Assembly (NCBI RefSeq): GCF_003576645.1
Contig: NC_044929.1
Location: forward strand, 20,506,279-20,570,278
Direction of reading: 5' to 3'
From: Ipomoea triloba
Lineage: Eukaryota > Streptophyta > Magnoliopsida > Solanales > Convolvulaceae
Length of the DNA stretch: 64,000 nt
Each line of letters opens with the position of its first letter. The first letter of the stretch is position 1. A program made the translations under genes and the position numbers. A model generated the notes under the pieces. The model made no database searches and was not told the origin of the DNA. It worked only from the letters and a program-made list of their open reading frames with translations. This document shows positions 23,914 through 40,788 of the stretch, one piece after another.

Positions 23914-25016
23914 GAGCATCCTTATCAGTTGGGGTTTTTTCTCTAATCCCAACATCCACCTCATCATTCACTATCTCACTCAATTACAAAAACTCTTATC
24001 CACATCAGTTTAAAGTTTTTTCTCAGTTTTTTGTGAACCCACCATTTTCTATCATATATTTTAATTATTTCTTTATTTATTTGAATTATAAATTTATAAT
24101 TATAAAAATTAATTAAAATAAACATTCCTACATTTAATTAAAATGATAATTACAAACATTTAAATTAATTTTTGTTGTTGCTTTTTTATTTTAATCATTT
24201 TAAATTTTAATTATAATTAAATCATTTAAAAGTTTAATAAAGTTGTTTTTTATTAGTAAGTTTTGTTGCTATTATACCTTTCGTTTATTTATCAAATTTG
24301 TTGCGTCTCGCATCTTTAGCAAATTTATTCCCTCTCGTTTTTTTGGCGAGTTCTTGTTATAAGCGTAGAACGATAATTGGTCATGGCGTATGCGAACCAC
24401 AAAAGAATGAAGATTGATACTCGGGTGGTGTCAACGACTTTTGAACTAGAGTATGCCTTCGTTATGTTTGACCAAAATACTATTGACAGTAAAGAAGCTT
24501 GGAGTGCTCCTGTCGACTTCAGCTTCAAATTTGTGAAACAGTCTGCGATTCAAGTTTTCGATAACATTGTTAGGGAATTTGTTTCTATGTCTGACTGTAA
24601 GGAATGTTTGTCCATTCCATTAATCTTTCTTGTAAACATTTCCGCTTATGATTCAATGAATTAGTCTCGAGAGATTATTATCAAAAAATCATTTAAAAGT
24701 TAATTCAAAAATATTAAATTTGATATTTCATAAAAAAAATTGAAATGAAAATAATAAAACAATCAAATACAAACAAATTAAATGAAAAAAAATAAAAGTA
24801 GAAGAAGAGCGTGAAACAAAACAGAACAGAAATGAATCAAAAGAAAAAAAGAAACAAACTAGCTAGCGAGAGAAGAGCAACCCCACTTTCTGACATAATC
24901 TCCATTTTTGCAGAAGTTCATTTTTTCAAATAACCCACCACCACATCAGTTCATTGAATCATTTACATGGATCCTCACTGACATTATCTCTCCATTCTCC
25001 ACAGATGGAGATGCTC
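23914..25016. mobile_element. PIF/Harbinger-type element, TTA duplication
   Basis: The termini GAGCATCCTTATCAGT (left) and GAGCATCTCCATCTGT (right, reverse complement) are flanked by TTA (23,911-23,913 and 25,017-25,019). At 1,103 bp it is larger than a MITE. A 95-codon frame at 24,377-24,664 has no motif I recognise and no transposase signature, so I treat the element as non-autonomous. Confidence 0.7.
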
Positions 25017-25136
25017 TTACAAGGCCTTTGACTTTGCTAGGGCTTTGCATAGAGGACGAAGAAAGAGGAAGAGGATTTAGAAATTTTGACTTCTTTCAAA
25101 TTTTAATGGGAACAAAGCATAAAATAACTGATTGAC

Positions 25137-25652
25137 GGAGGTGCGATTCTTAGAGACCATAAAGGAAACTGGATGGAGGGTTACTCTTTCTCCTTTCATG
25201 CCAATAACCCACTTGAAGCTAAGCTCATTGCGCTTTATCTAGCCTTGCAATGGACAGCGACTAAAGAAATCCTTGACATGGAGATTCAGAGTGACTATAA
25301 GGAGTTGACCATGTGTCTTAATGAGACCAATCAGGGAGGCAATAACCTGGGACAACTGGGGATTAAATGCAGAGATCTCCTCCGAAAAAGTGACAACTTT
25401 TCTATGGTGCATATCTTCTGTGAACAAAACACTATTGCGAATTTTTTAGCAAAGCATGGGTGCAGGTCTAGGAAGATCAAGACCCTTTTTGTTTCACTCC
25501 CTCCCGAACGCATTAACCTCGTATAATGATCAACTGGGGGCTGTTTGTGATTGTCTCGCTCTTGAGACGGTGTAAGCTGTTTTGTTTTTGTGGCTCAACC
25601 TGGGGTCTCCCCATCCTTTTTGTATTGCAAAAAAAAAAAATAATAATAATAA
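25137..25652 (+). mobile_element. 5'-truncated LINE with RNase H-like remnant
   Basis: The insertion is bounded by TGATTGAC at 25,129-25,136 and 25,653-25,660. It opens in frame inside an RNase H-like domain of the plant non-LTR type (GGAILRDHKGNW, EAKLIALYLALQWT, IQSDYKEL), with the frame ending at 25,526. A 3' UTR and a tail of A followed by TAA repeats come next. The truncation removed the start of the domain; the Asp now in front of it is contributed by the target duplication. No reverse transcriptase is present, so the copy is dead. Confidence 0.82.
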
Positions 25653-25660
25653 TGATTGAC

Positions 25661-26285
25661 CATTTTTGGACTAAAAGAACGGCATTACCCCTCTATCAAA
25701 CAGTGATTTAAATGGAAACTAACCGAGGTTCGATTTAGGTAACATTTTTCTTAGTTATGAGATAAAATCAGACAGAAAAATAATTATGAGACTCTTACTG
25801 AGAAGTCGTAATAGTCAAAAGACCCCAACTGGTATAATATGATAATAAACAAATACAAAATAATTTATTTGATATCCAAATATCTTTTGTTTTGTCATTT
25901 TCAATTAAAATTAAAAGGAAAAATAAAATGACAAGGAAGTATGATGATGTAAGATTGCCAAATTGGGGACGATTTAAAAAAATCCTACAAACCCTAGATT
26001 TTGAATGAACCCAAAAGACTACGTTGCAGCTCATCACTTCTCTACCTCAAAGAGGACAGAGTGGCCCGGCAAAACACCGCACGAAGAAAAAAAAAAAAAA
26101 AGTTAGATTCTGACGGGCCCTTTTTCGATCATTTCTGAGAGTGAGATTCAGAATCTGCGTAATTTCGTATGCATCATCATTCTCTGTTCTTGTTGTCTTG
26201 GAGAGATTGAGAATAGGATTAACAATCTTTGATTTTCTTGGTGTTGGGGAATCTGGGCGGAAAGGAAGAAGAGAGAAAGGAGGGG
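25661..26285 (+). other. Upstream region and probable 5' leader of PP1
   Basis: No gene is seen before 26,286. A purine-rich leader (GGAAAGGAAGAAGAGAGAAA, about 26,258) runs into the PP1 start codon. A run of A at about 26,086-26,101 precedes the likely transcription start. Confidence 0.4.
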
Positions 26286-28233
<1,948 letters not shown>

Positions 28234-28662
28234 AGTACTCCTACAAATTTTATTAGAACTGGCTAAATCAAGAGCAGCTAAGGTAAAGTTGATACCTTTT
28301 CGGGATCCTTGTTTACATAACGTTCCAGTTTTACCTGTACTGTGGCAGTTGCACGGTTTCAGCAGCTATACTATGCGCTGTTACTTCTAGATTTGGTAGC
28401 TTTTGTAAAATCTTTTCGCCGGTAGGATACTGCCTGAGTATATATATTTCATGGTGCCAGAATGAGGATTGATTAAGCTACCTGACATTTATCTAGGCAT
28501 TGTTACAGTGGCATTTGGCAGTGACAGTTGCAGGGGATATGGAAGTTCACTTTTCAAGTTCTATTGCATTTTATTTTCAAGTTTTATGGCTTATTTGTAT
28601 TTTTTTATTTGAAGGTCTAATTGCATTTTCTTTTTAAAAAAAAAATTGATGGCTTATTTTAC

Positions 28663-28694
<32 letters not shown>

Positions 28695-30218
28695 TTTTTT
28701 TTTTTTTTTTTTTTTAATTTATAAATGTTGAAATACTAAATCATTGTTGGTACGATAAAGTTCAATTAGTTTAACCCAAAACATATATTAACAAGATATA
28801 AATTATACATTTCATTGACTTCTTACTCAACTGTAAATGTTCTTACAAGAAACATCAATTTGATTGAGCTTATGAGGCCACTCCTGCGGGGTTGTGTTCT
28901 TTATCAAGCCAATTTATAATATACTCCGTAATAATTACGAAAGCCCTCCACACTAAGTTCATAAGACATATTTTAAAGGTGCAAAAGACAATAAAATAAC
29001 TCTTGCTATTTTCTCTTTAATAAGAGAGATTTTAGAGTTGGGATGATTTCTTAAAAAGGTATTTATATCTACCATTATTTGCTATTACCATTCTCATTTT
29101 TTCTATATAAGTTGTACTCGGCTACAATTACAAGAATAATGTAACTTGCTAGCTGTAACTTAAATTGATCATAAATAAATTCATGATCTATTGTCTATAA
29201 ATGTTTTAGATTTACTTATTTTACTTATATTTAAGAATAAAAGCAAATTTATCCTCCTGGCTATTTTTATACTAACCATAAACCAAGATAAAAGAAGCCA
29301 AGAAAAAACTATATGACTCTAGCTCACATAACCCTAACAACATCTACCAAGTCGGAAGAGAAAGATAAATGAGACTCTACCAAACGAACGTATAATCACG
29401 CTCAATTAATTAGGAGATAAAGTGAAAATGAATTACAACTTTGGTAAGCAAAGAAATTTGGGGGGAAATTGTAAAATTAATAGAGGAAGAAAGAATCTTG
29501 CCATCTTCAAGATTTGGGGGAAAAAACTGATGAGTTTTAGGCAAGATAAAAAGAGATCGTGAATGAATGTGAGTGTAATTGTAGATTTTTTTAAGCATAG
29601 GTAAAATATAGATATTGGGGGCCCTCTAAAATTGAGGTCTTGCGATGTTAGGTATTATGCACGGGTAAAAAACTAACCTTGTACACATCTATTAACATGT
29701 TTAAATGGTGCAAATAAACTCATTTTTAGTTTTGAGGTCCTATAAATAAACTCATTTTTAGTTTTGAGGTCCTATAATTTCGTTAAGCATATATTTGTTA
29801 TATTGCGATTTACCTTCTCCAAGAAGAAGGGAATTTGTGGTGAGAGACCTTTTTTTGAAACCTGGTGAGAGACCTTAATTTGAGATTAAAACTTAGCTTT
29901 GGCATTGTCGCATGCACTTCAACTCATTCTTCTTCCAATACTTTCTCCTCATGAATTGAAGTGACAAATTTGTCTTAAATAACATAGAAAAGAAATTTCT
30001 TTATTGTATAAAAGGTGAAATAATCATACTATTAATTACATTAAAAAATGTGGCCGGATCTTCTCTCTTCTGCCTTCATCCGCCAACTTTAATTCGATCC
30101 TGGGCATTATTACATCCTAACAAAATTGATATCCAAACGAAATGATGACTAGGGAAGGAAGCTGCAACTCTCTTTTGAGCTTAAACCTTTGAGTTGATGG
30201 TGATGAACTGATGATGAA
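28234..30218. other. Intergenic region between convergent PP1 and actin genes
   Basis: The region holds the 3' UTRs of both genes and AT-rich DNA. Notable sequence: a C run followed by a T run at 28,664-28,715, and a 32-bp direct repeat at 29,712-29,743 / 29,744-29,775 (AAATAAACTCATTTTTAG...). No coding region is supported. Confidence 0.5.
28664..28715. repeat. C31 followed by T21 homopolymers
   Basis: A pure C run abuts a pure T run downstream of PP1. Such runs are error-prone in sequencing and their true length is doubtful. Confidence 0.85.
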
Positions 30219-31952
<1,734 letters not shown>

Positions 31953-31975
31953 CTTCAATACGTCAACGGCACCCT

Positions 31976-32560
31976 AAGGAGTGAAGAGTAAACTTGCAAA
32001 TATGGATGATTGGAAATATGGATGAAAATTAGTAAAAGAAAACGCCCATTTCTTCCATTTCTATATACTACAAAGAGACAATATTGATGAATGATGATGA
32101 GTACGTAACCACATTTTCATCATGACAAGCCGCACTTTTCTGGCTATACAGTCCGGAGCGTCCATAGATTGACTGGTCCAACTCCTTACTTATGGGGTCT
32201 CCACATCTTGGTAACTAAATGCTACTTGTGGCAGGAGTTTTCTAAAACTACAAATAACATTTTCTATTTTTTTTATGGTGTATTTCCCCTATTTGGTTAA
32301 TAGTTATCCATTTTTTTTTCATTTTTTGTGTATGATTTTCAAATTCTTACAACATTGGTCTTTTTTGACTAATTTTTCATCTAATCTTAAATAAGATATC
32401 TCACAAAACAATTATGTGAGTTATTCGAAACAATATTTTTGTTATTTTAACTTGAACAACATGTTGACTACAAATTTGAATATAATGATATTGGGATTAG
32501 TATTAATAAAATTTGACAAACTTAATTAGAGGTGTCAGTGTGAGCTAGCCTGTCGCCAAT
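31976..32560. other. Actin upstream region
   Basis: Leader, promoter and AT-rich intergenic DNA upstream of actin. I could not place a TATA box or the leader exon with confidence. No other gene is seen. Confidence 0.35.
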
Positions 32561-33111
32561 CGTTATATCGTGCACCACGGTGCACATAGCAATGTACACT
32601 CCTGGTCTAAAACGACGTCGTTTCGATGTTAGTTGACGCGGACGCGAATGATTCCAGGAAATTCATTATCTATAATACATATAATCATTATCCAGAATAC
32701 ACATAATTTTTGTCTAGAATACACAGAATGTTTGTCCAGAATACACAGAATATTGACACAAAATACACAGAACTCATCCTCCTAACATTCGAATGCACAA
32801 ACACATCACAACTTGTGTCAATAACATGAATACACAGAATATTGACACAAAATACACATAATTCATCCTCCTAAATATTCGAATGCACAAACACATCACA
32901 ACATGTGTTACTAAATGAATACACATAACGGTTGTCTGGAATATACAGAATGATTGCCTGGAATACACAGAACGATTACCTAGAATACACAGAATATTAA
33001 CATAAATATACAGACCGGCTGAAACGGGAAACGTGATTTCCAAAAAAAAGAACAGTTAATTTACCATGCTCAAAACGACATCGTTTACGTACGTGGTGCA
33101 CGGTATAATTT
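32561..33111. mobile_element. Mutator-like MITE with internal minisatellite
   Basis: The ends TTATATCGTGCACCACG and (reverse complement) TTATACCGTGCACCACG are inverted repeats. Further in on both sides lies a palindromic AAACGACGTCGTTT-type block. The interior (32,680-33,010) is an array of imperfect units like AATACACAGAATNNTTG. Flanks GTCGCCAAT (32,552-32,560) and GTCGCCTGT (33,112-33,120) agree at 7 of 9 bases, a degraded duplication. The layout matches the element at 20,721-21,264. Confidence 0.6.
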
Positions 33112-33120
33112 GTCGCCTGT

Positions 33121-34696
33121 CGCAGAGTGGGTTGTACTTTTTGCAGGTCAATGCGTGATGGTAGTATTATGTGACCCAATGAAGAAAGGGAGAATGTAGT
33201 CTAATTTTTGCTTTTGTTTTTTATTTATTAGAAAAAATATTACTGTCAAAGTGGCTCGTGGGTCGCACCCGTCCCGCAGTGGGGCGGGTTAGTGCTATAA
33301 AAAATGATGGCCCACTAAAGAGCGGGCCTAATGGGTTTGGTCTGTTAAGACTCGCGGCCCTTGCGAGTTGTGGGCCAAGCCCTATTTTCTGTTGTTTGGG
33401 TGTATGTTAAACAAGGGAAATTTAGACTATTATTTTGTACAACCATTAGGATGTTATTTGACAATGAGAGTAGCGTATGTATATCGTCTATGATTCTTCA
33501 TATATACAAAAAAATCACAGGGTTGCACAAAATACAACCTAATTTGCAAATTATTTAATAGAAACAAAAATAACAAAACAATAACTTGAGTTATATGGTT
33601 TAATAGGCAATCTAAATACATAGCACATGCTTTCAATTATTTTGTTTCTTAAATTTATAATGTTGATGTTTTTTGTTTGTCCCATTTCTTGAGGTGGCGG
33701 ACTAATAACAAATGCTAGAGGTTGCACTGAATCTTCTTTTGAGTGTATTGGCTATTAATTGGTGGAGACTAGATAATTATATTTGTGTTCTTTTCATTAT
33801 GTGTTTAATCTAAAGACCAATAAAGATTCTCACAAAAAAAAAGAAAAAAAAAGAACAATAATGATAATTATCACATCCATTCAACTTCTACTAAATCTAA
33901 AACCAACGCTATGATATGGTGAAAAAAAATTGCTTCTCCAACGAAATACAATAATACATAAACCTACTATTTAGATTAAAATAGTAATTCACTGCATCAC
34001 ATTTTGTATAAATCTCTACACACAACCAATTAAGTAACATATTAAAATAACCAAATTACATATATTACCCATTAAGGTATGAATTCAATGAGATACCAAA
34101 AAGAGTAATTTACATACAACAAAAGGAAAAATTGTAATAAATTAACATACTAAACATATATTATGGTATATCTTTAATCCTAAGTAATCTGTTGCTTGTC
34201 ATTTTTCAAAATTCGCATCAATAAAAAAAAAAGTATTTAGCAAGGATTTCGTGGTAAGAGTAACATATATGTGAAGATTAATTGAGTGTACTTGGAAATT
34301 TTTTACAAAATGACTAATATATTCTTTAATAATTTAGAAATTCAAAATACATCGTTAATGTTAAAAAATATATATAAGTAATGGATTGAAATTGTTACTT
34401 TCAACAAAATTAAAAAGTAAAACCTATATAGAATAATAATTCATGGACTGAGTTTACAATTTATATATAACTAATGAAGTGTTCTACTACATGGAATTCC
34501 AAATTTTACTCCCTAATGTGACGGACTCTCTGATAAACTACTTTTTTTTTTTTTTTTTATGTGGGTCAAATGCAAGTGTCTACATCAATATTTTGTGTGT
34601 GGACTATAGGAGTAAAAGTTGGGAATAGAAAATTAGATATACAATATTTTCACTAATGAATTAAAGCCAACATTTTAACTATTGAATATTAGTGTA
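33121..34696. other. Intergenic, no gene recognised
   Basis: AT-rich DNA. A GC-rich block at 33,248-33,370 (GGGTCGCACCCGTCCCGC and GCGGGCC phrases) stands out and may be a hAT-type remnant. A T-run occurs near 34,542-34,559. No coding region is supported. Confidence 0.4.
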
Positions 34697-34936
34697 CTCC
34701 TTCCGTCCGATGTTTCAAGTTAATGAGACTTGATTGAAATTATTTACAATTTAATTTTTTATAATATTAAGTTTAGAATTAATATGTAAAATTGATATAT
34801 TCAAAAACTGCATTAAAAATACAATTAAACACAAAAAATAAATTTAAAATTTATAAAAATTTATTAATAGAAATAAATAAAAGAAGAAAGAATTGATTTG
34901 ATTAATAAATAATAACTATAATTTAGAAAATAGGAG
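34697..34936. mobile_element. Probable Stowaway-like MITE, TA duplication
   Basis: The left end CTCCTTCCGTCCGATGTTTC and the right end (reverse complement CTCCTATTTTCTAAATT) are flanked by TA. Only the outer bases of the inverted repeat agree, so the element is decayed. Confidence 0.45.
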
Positions 34937-35137
34937 TAGCAACTAACCAAGAAATGGAACCACAAATACTCCGTATCAAGTAATCACTCTTACGTGCACT
35001 GGTGCACCTAACAGAAAAAGTGCGGAGAAGGCAAACGGCGTCGTTTTTGTGCCATTCGCGCCGTCGCTCCGAGCATTTTTTCGTTAGTTTATGGAATTTC
35101 AGGCGATTCAGACCTATAACTTCTAACGCCGGTACGA

Positions 35138-38100
35138 ATGTACTGTTATACTAGCGCTTCGAACATGAATTCTCCGGCCAGTCTCCGCCATACAGTCACA
35201 ATCCCCGGCCTCCAAAGCCTCAAACCCTCAAAGCGGCGGCTGTTATCAAACGTAAAGTTACCGTCGCGCTTATCCAACCGGAGCTGCTCTGAGTTTTTGA
35301 CTGTAAACAGTATTCTTAGACGCGAATTCTCGACTCGGAACCTCCGATTGACCGCAATTAAAGCTTCGTCGAACGATGCTCGGTCGGTTGCTGGCGGTTC
35401 GTTCAGAGACAGAGGGGGAGTGCGGGAGCCTAGCTTCGCAGAGTTCATTACTTCTGAGAGAGTGAAAGTGGTGGCTATGTTAGCCTTGGCTCTGGCTTTA
35501 TGTAACGCCGACCGTGTCGTAATGTCGGTGGCGATCGTTCCGTTATCGGCCTCTCATGGCTGGCGTCAATCGTTCGCTGGCGTTGTTCAGGTACTTATCA
35601 TTTTCACTTTGACTTGATATATTTTTTCCGTGTTTGTAAATTGTAATTGGAGCTGTCGCTACTGTTATTTAAAATTTGCGTGTATTAATTTAGGACCGAA
35701 ATCAAATGCCTTACTTATGTCTGATTGCCTAGGTTGATGGAATATTAATTTTATTTGAAGTAAAACCTGAAAACAAAAAATGGATTAATAATGTATAATA
35801 ATTGGACGAAGGTGCATTGTTTATAGCAGTGAAGCAATGGCGTGTATCCTAAAATGTTGATTTCATAAGGAATGAAGTTCCTGTCACAGAAAAAAAAATT
35901 ACCAAATCTGTTTTATGACTTTTCAACATTATAACCTCTGATCTTGTTCCTAGACTCCTAGTTTGGAACTTTTGTTGCAATTCAAAATTTTCATACTTGT
36001 TCTGCATTTAATTGATACATGGATGCAGGTTGGATTTGGAAGCATGATGCTAATGTTTCTGAATCCTTCTTTAAGCTAAAATGTTAAGCCCATCTTAGCT
36101 TGAGTTAGATTTGAATGCAACTAAAAAAATTGATATCACATTTATTGGAAATCAATCTTCCACTGAGGTTTGGCCCTGCAGTATCATCATTGTCCAGTAA
36201 GAGATTACTTGATTATTGCATTCAGTATTGACAAAATCAATATCCAGAAAGTTGTTAATAGGTCTTTGGGATTTCAATTGTTTCTATCAGAACATTTATG
36301 TAGAAAAAAGCAATTTCAATAGTAAATGCAATATCTCATATTCTCATGCCTATTACAGCTTGTTTTTGTTAATTATCATTCTGATTGATGAGTAGCTACT
36401 AATGGCAGTCATCTTTTCTCTGGGGTTACCTGATATCGCCAATAGCTGGAGGGACTCTGGTGGATTATTTTGGCGGCAAGGTAGTCATGGCATGGGGTGT
36501 GACTCTCTGGTCTTTAGCAACTTTTCTAACCCCTTGGGCAATGGAGGTTTCCTTGTGGGCACTGCTTTCCATGCGGATGTTGCTTGGCATAGCAGAAGGT
36601 GTAGCTCTTCCCTGCATGAACAATATGATCGCCAGGTAATACACACCATCTGACTTTGTTACGAGTAATGGTTATTGCAATTGATGACTTCATAGTGAGA
36701 TTTAAATAAGTCTGCAACTTCAAATTTTTAGTTTGACTGTTTTTCATCAGATGGTTTCCTCAGACAGAACGATCAAGGGCTGTAGGGATGGCAATGGCTG
36801 GATTTCAGCTTGGAAGTGCTATTGGACTCACACTTTCTCCAATTCTTATGTCACAGGGTGGTTTATTTGGACCATTTGTCATATTTGGTTTATCTGGATT
36901 TCTTTGGGTTCTAGTGTGGGTGTCTGCAACCTCCAGTACTCCTGAGCGTAGCCGTCAAATATCATTAAATGAACTGCGTTACATACAAAACAAGGGACTT
37001 AGCCATTCTGCTGTTGACAGTAAAATGAAAACAGCCAAAGTGATCCCACCTTTCAGACGCTTGCTCTCTAAGCTACCAACATGGTCTCTTATTGTGGCAA
37101 ATTCCATGCATAGTTGGGTAATACATAATTTTTCTTGTATGTTACAAGTAATGCTCTTAAAGATAGGTTTTCTGTGTCTTTTGATAACTTAGTGCATTTA
37201 GCATTTAGTTTTGCTGATATTCAGTACTTGTTTAAAATCCATTTAAGTGATATTGTATGTAAATATCAAATCATTGCATATAGAGGAGAAGAATTCATTC
37301 ATTCCTTTATTTAAATGCAGGGCTTCTTTGTAATACTATCATGGATGCCAATTTACTTCAAGACTGTAAGAGAAAAAACTGGTCATTTTGTTTCATGAAT
37401 CCATTCTTGAATAACTGAACATAACTATAGGAACTATTTTTTGAGATACCCTTCTCTTGTAGATATACCGTGTTGATCTCAGACATGCAGCATGGTTTAG
37501 TGCTGTTCCATGGAGTATGATGGCATTAATGGGTTACATTGCTGGTGTTTTGTCTGACCGGATGATCGAAAGTGGTACAAGTGTTACACTAACCCGCAAA
37601 GTCATGCAAGTATGATCTTCTATCATTTGTTTCTTTTCAATTAGAAACTCCCTTCAGTACCTAATAGGCCTTGCCATTTCAGTGTCTGGTTATCTTCTAA
37701 CATATATTTTCTTTGCTCTCCTTTTGTAGTCAATTGGTTTCTTTGGACCTGGGATTGCTCTCATTGGTTTAACTATGGCTCGAACTCCAATGATAGCATC
37801 AGCTTGGCTTACTTTAGCTGTTGGGTTGAAAGCATTCAGTCATGCTGGCTTCCTTGTAAACCTTCAGGTTAGAAGATTGATTAAAGTTTTATGATCTAAT
37901 GAGCAGAATCACACACTTATATCTGTTCTTTCATCTTTTCCCTTGACCAGGAAATTGCCCCACAGTATTCAGGTGTTCTGCATGGTATGCATTTTCTCCT
38001 TTTTCGTTGTGTTAACATTACAGAGCAATTGATTGCTGAAACAAAGTTCTTTATCTCCTTATCTTGCTGATTCCTATGTTATATAGGCATTTCAAACACT

Positions 38101-38271
38101 GCGGGTACACTTGCGGCCATCATTGGAACTGTTGGTGCTGGCTTCTTCGTTGACTTAGTTGGTTCCTTCCAGGGATTTTTGTTGCTAACAGCATTTCTGT
38201 ATTTCTGTGCTGCTCTCTTCTATAACATCTTTTCTACAGGAGAGAGGGTTAACTTTGATGAAACTACTTAG
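35138..38271 (+). CDS. PHT4;2: Plastid anion/phosphate transporter PHT4;2-like (MFS)
   Basis: Eight exons (35138-35590, 36409-36635, 36751-37117, 37321-37365, 37463-37609, 37730-37867, 37951-37984, 38087-38271) encode 531 residues. About 95 N-terminal residues rich in Ser/Arg/Leu form a chloroplast transit peptide. Then comes FAEFITSERVKVVAMLALAL and a 12-segment major-facilitator core with LCNADRVVMSVAIVPLS, GEGVALPCMNN-like GIAEGVALPCMNNMIARWF, NSMHSWGFFVILSWMPIYF and EIAPQYSGVLHG. It ends NIFSTGERVNFDETT. The sequence follows Arabidopsis PHT4;2 closely from memory. That protein is a phosphate transporter of root plastids that exports phosphate from starch-making plastids. The first ATG (35,138) was chosen; a second in-frame ATG ten codons later is possible. 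All introns are GT-AG. Substrate specificity is inferred from the family. Confidence 0.93.
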
Positions 38272-39944
38272 GTCCGCCTCAAAAGTTGTCAAATACTTCA
38301 GTCATAGAGTAAAATGGGGCTGTAGACGTTAGGAGCATTTTTCACCATGGGAAAGCTGTGCTGGTAAATATCAACTTTTTCCATGAAATGTTGACATCAA
38401 ACTGTGTAAATTTGTGAATTCTTGTTGCTCTCATACTATAAGAAGTTGTTTACTTGTTCCTAGTACTACTATCTCCTTGCACTCCAACTCTGATATCGGG
38501 TTATCTTCAAGGCTTGATTTGTGCTGTGTTGAGTTTAGCCAAAAGCTTATGTTTGTTTCAGCATGAACACATTCTCTATGTTACACAGCTTGTAATCAAC
38601 CAATACCTGTATAGGGGCATGTGCTGTTAGGCAGTTGGTTGGTCTTTTACATATCTTGCATGGTTTCTAGTTCTAGTATAAAGCTTCAGTTAGCATTTTC
38701 CAATATCACACGTTCATTCATGTGATAACTCTTATCTTGTTTTTTCTTGTAAATTGATGACACGAAGTCACGAACCTAATCATCCATCCGCCCATCCGGG
38801 TTTGGTAAGCGGTTTTTTTGGCCTATTCATTCCCTTTAGATCAAAAAAGTTTTTTTTTTCTTCCTCTTTTAGCACTTTGTCTTTTAACTTTCATAGAATA
38901 TAGTTTCAGGTCTCCAATTTTATATTATCACCTCAAAATTTCTGTAATATCAAAATTACACAATGTAATATGTTTGCCACGTATGGGTAAAACTTACTTT
39001 TAGTGGTAAAGTATGATTCAATTTCTGTCACGAATAATGAAGATTTTGGTTTGGATTAAGTTTTTTGTGTATAAAAGTGTATTATTTGGTATTAAGTTTT
39101 GAAGTTAAATTGATTAAATTTATTTCTATAGACTTGTGAATAGATTCATGAAGTTTAAAATATAGTATAATAGAAATAAAAAAATTTGAGTTATAACAAA
39201 TAAAAGGTTGGAAGAAGAATGAAGAATGCCACGAAAGGTTGAGAGACGAAAGCACTTGGACGGTTGAATCCCACAAGGTCATATCAAAGCTTCCTTTGGA
39301 GACAGCTTTTCATTTATTAGTCACACATGTCAACATTTCGATATAAAATATCACAATTCTCAACCGTCAATTCCCCAATATAAAGACAAAAGAGAATAAA
39401 AAAATCATATAATTTGGAAATGCTAACTTCTTATTTTATTTTTAATCGCTCCCCGAGACTATGAGTGAAACTTCTTTATTTAGTTAATTAAAAAAGGATT
39501 TTTTTTTAATGATTTATAATTATTAAGCGTAATGAATTAGCTAAGTACATTGTGCTCAAATAGCATGTAATGACTCTTTCATATGGTATTGGCTTTTTGT
39601 GCTTCAATACTCTTAAAAAAATATTTTTTCACTTTTTAATAGTTAGTCTTTGACTTATATTTATAAAAAAATTATAATTTATAGTTTTTGAAATTAATAA
39701 TACTTAAACTTAAAATTTTCCTTTTTCGGAATATACTTATGTATATTACAACTTAAATAAAAATTCAGATAAATTGACAATATATATGATTAAGACATAA
39801 TTATTCACAATATGATCATATTTGTTAGTTTGATCATTAAAGGAGATATTATTACAAGACAAATTTCATCCAAACTAAACTTTACAAAATAATGCAATCA
39901 AAATTCAGGCAAAAATGAATGTATTTGTAACAAAGAGAATAGTC
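38272..39944. other. 3' flank of PHT4;2 and intergenic DNA
   Basis: The PHT4;2 3' UTR is followed by AT-rich intergenic sequence. I see no gene, RNA gene or bounded element. Confidence 0.4.
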
Positions 39945-40382
39945 TACACTATTTCTCTTCCTCACTCCGCAATCCACTGTCTAGCCTTTCTCGTGCTCCA
40001 TCTGTCCCATGTGATGATGTATGGGTGAAATGAAATCGTAGCGCTTTCTCAAAATTACGCCTCTTTCGTCGTCTTCTCATCTGAGTTCTGATATTTATCG
40101 TCTGCTCTCGCCGCTACACTCCTCCATCAATCATCTTTCACACTTTTTTTTTTCTTTATTGTCACTTTTCTCTTCAATATCTTGGAATTCTTGCATTTGC
40201 ACGGAGCATATTCCTCCACAGCCATCGATCCCTTTGTTTCTAATTTCCTTTTTGGACCTTTTCTCTAAATATCTTTTCCCTTTGTTTTCACTCTTCCAGC
40301 CTATTAAGCTCTCAATTTCACACAAAAAACAGGTTCAGTCTTGATGATCATAGATGCTTGAAGAGATTATCAATCAAATTCG

Positions 40383-40760
40383 GTAAAGTTCTCATCTTTG
40401 CTAGATACCCATTGTTATTTTTACCAGTTTCGTATTATTATTTTTTTTTCCCAGTGTCATCATGTTTTTATTTATTTATTTATTTTGTATCATTTGTTAC
40501 TATTGGTGATTTGGTGGTTAAGAGTGTGAGTTTTTATAATTTCCTTCATGTAGATGGAATTGACAGAATTATGTTTAATTTTCCTGTTTATATGTAATTT
40601 AATGGATTTGCAGCTTCTTTGTCATGTTTAAGATTGAATATGAATATTGGGAGTTTTGTATTGCAACTGTTTTTGAATGACAATATATGCATTGCCATCT
40701 TTTTTCTCTTTTGTTATAAAATTTCTTTTAATTGATGAGTGTACACTTGGTTACATGTAG
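40383..40760 (+). other. Probable 5' leader intron of PHS2
   Basis: A donor TTCG|GTAAAG and acceptor TTACATGTAG flank a T-rich stretch with intron character. The acceptor lies 28 bases before the PHS2 start codon. The pyrimidine-rich stretch at about 39,945-40,382 would be the leader exon and promoter. Confidence 0.5.
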
Positions 40761-40788
40761 GTTGTAAAAGCATTCATAATTCATAAAC

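Noticed and set aside
24377..24664. Host gene of 95 codons
   Set aside because: It lies wholly inside a transposon with defined ends, has no recognised motif, and has no supporting neighbours.
22057..26285. Elongin C, LINE and Harbinger element as one locus or system
   Set aside because: The mobile elements have their own target duplications and lie independently upstream; nothing links them in function.
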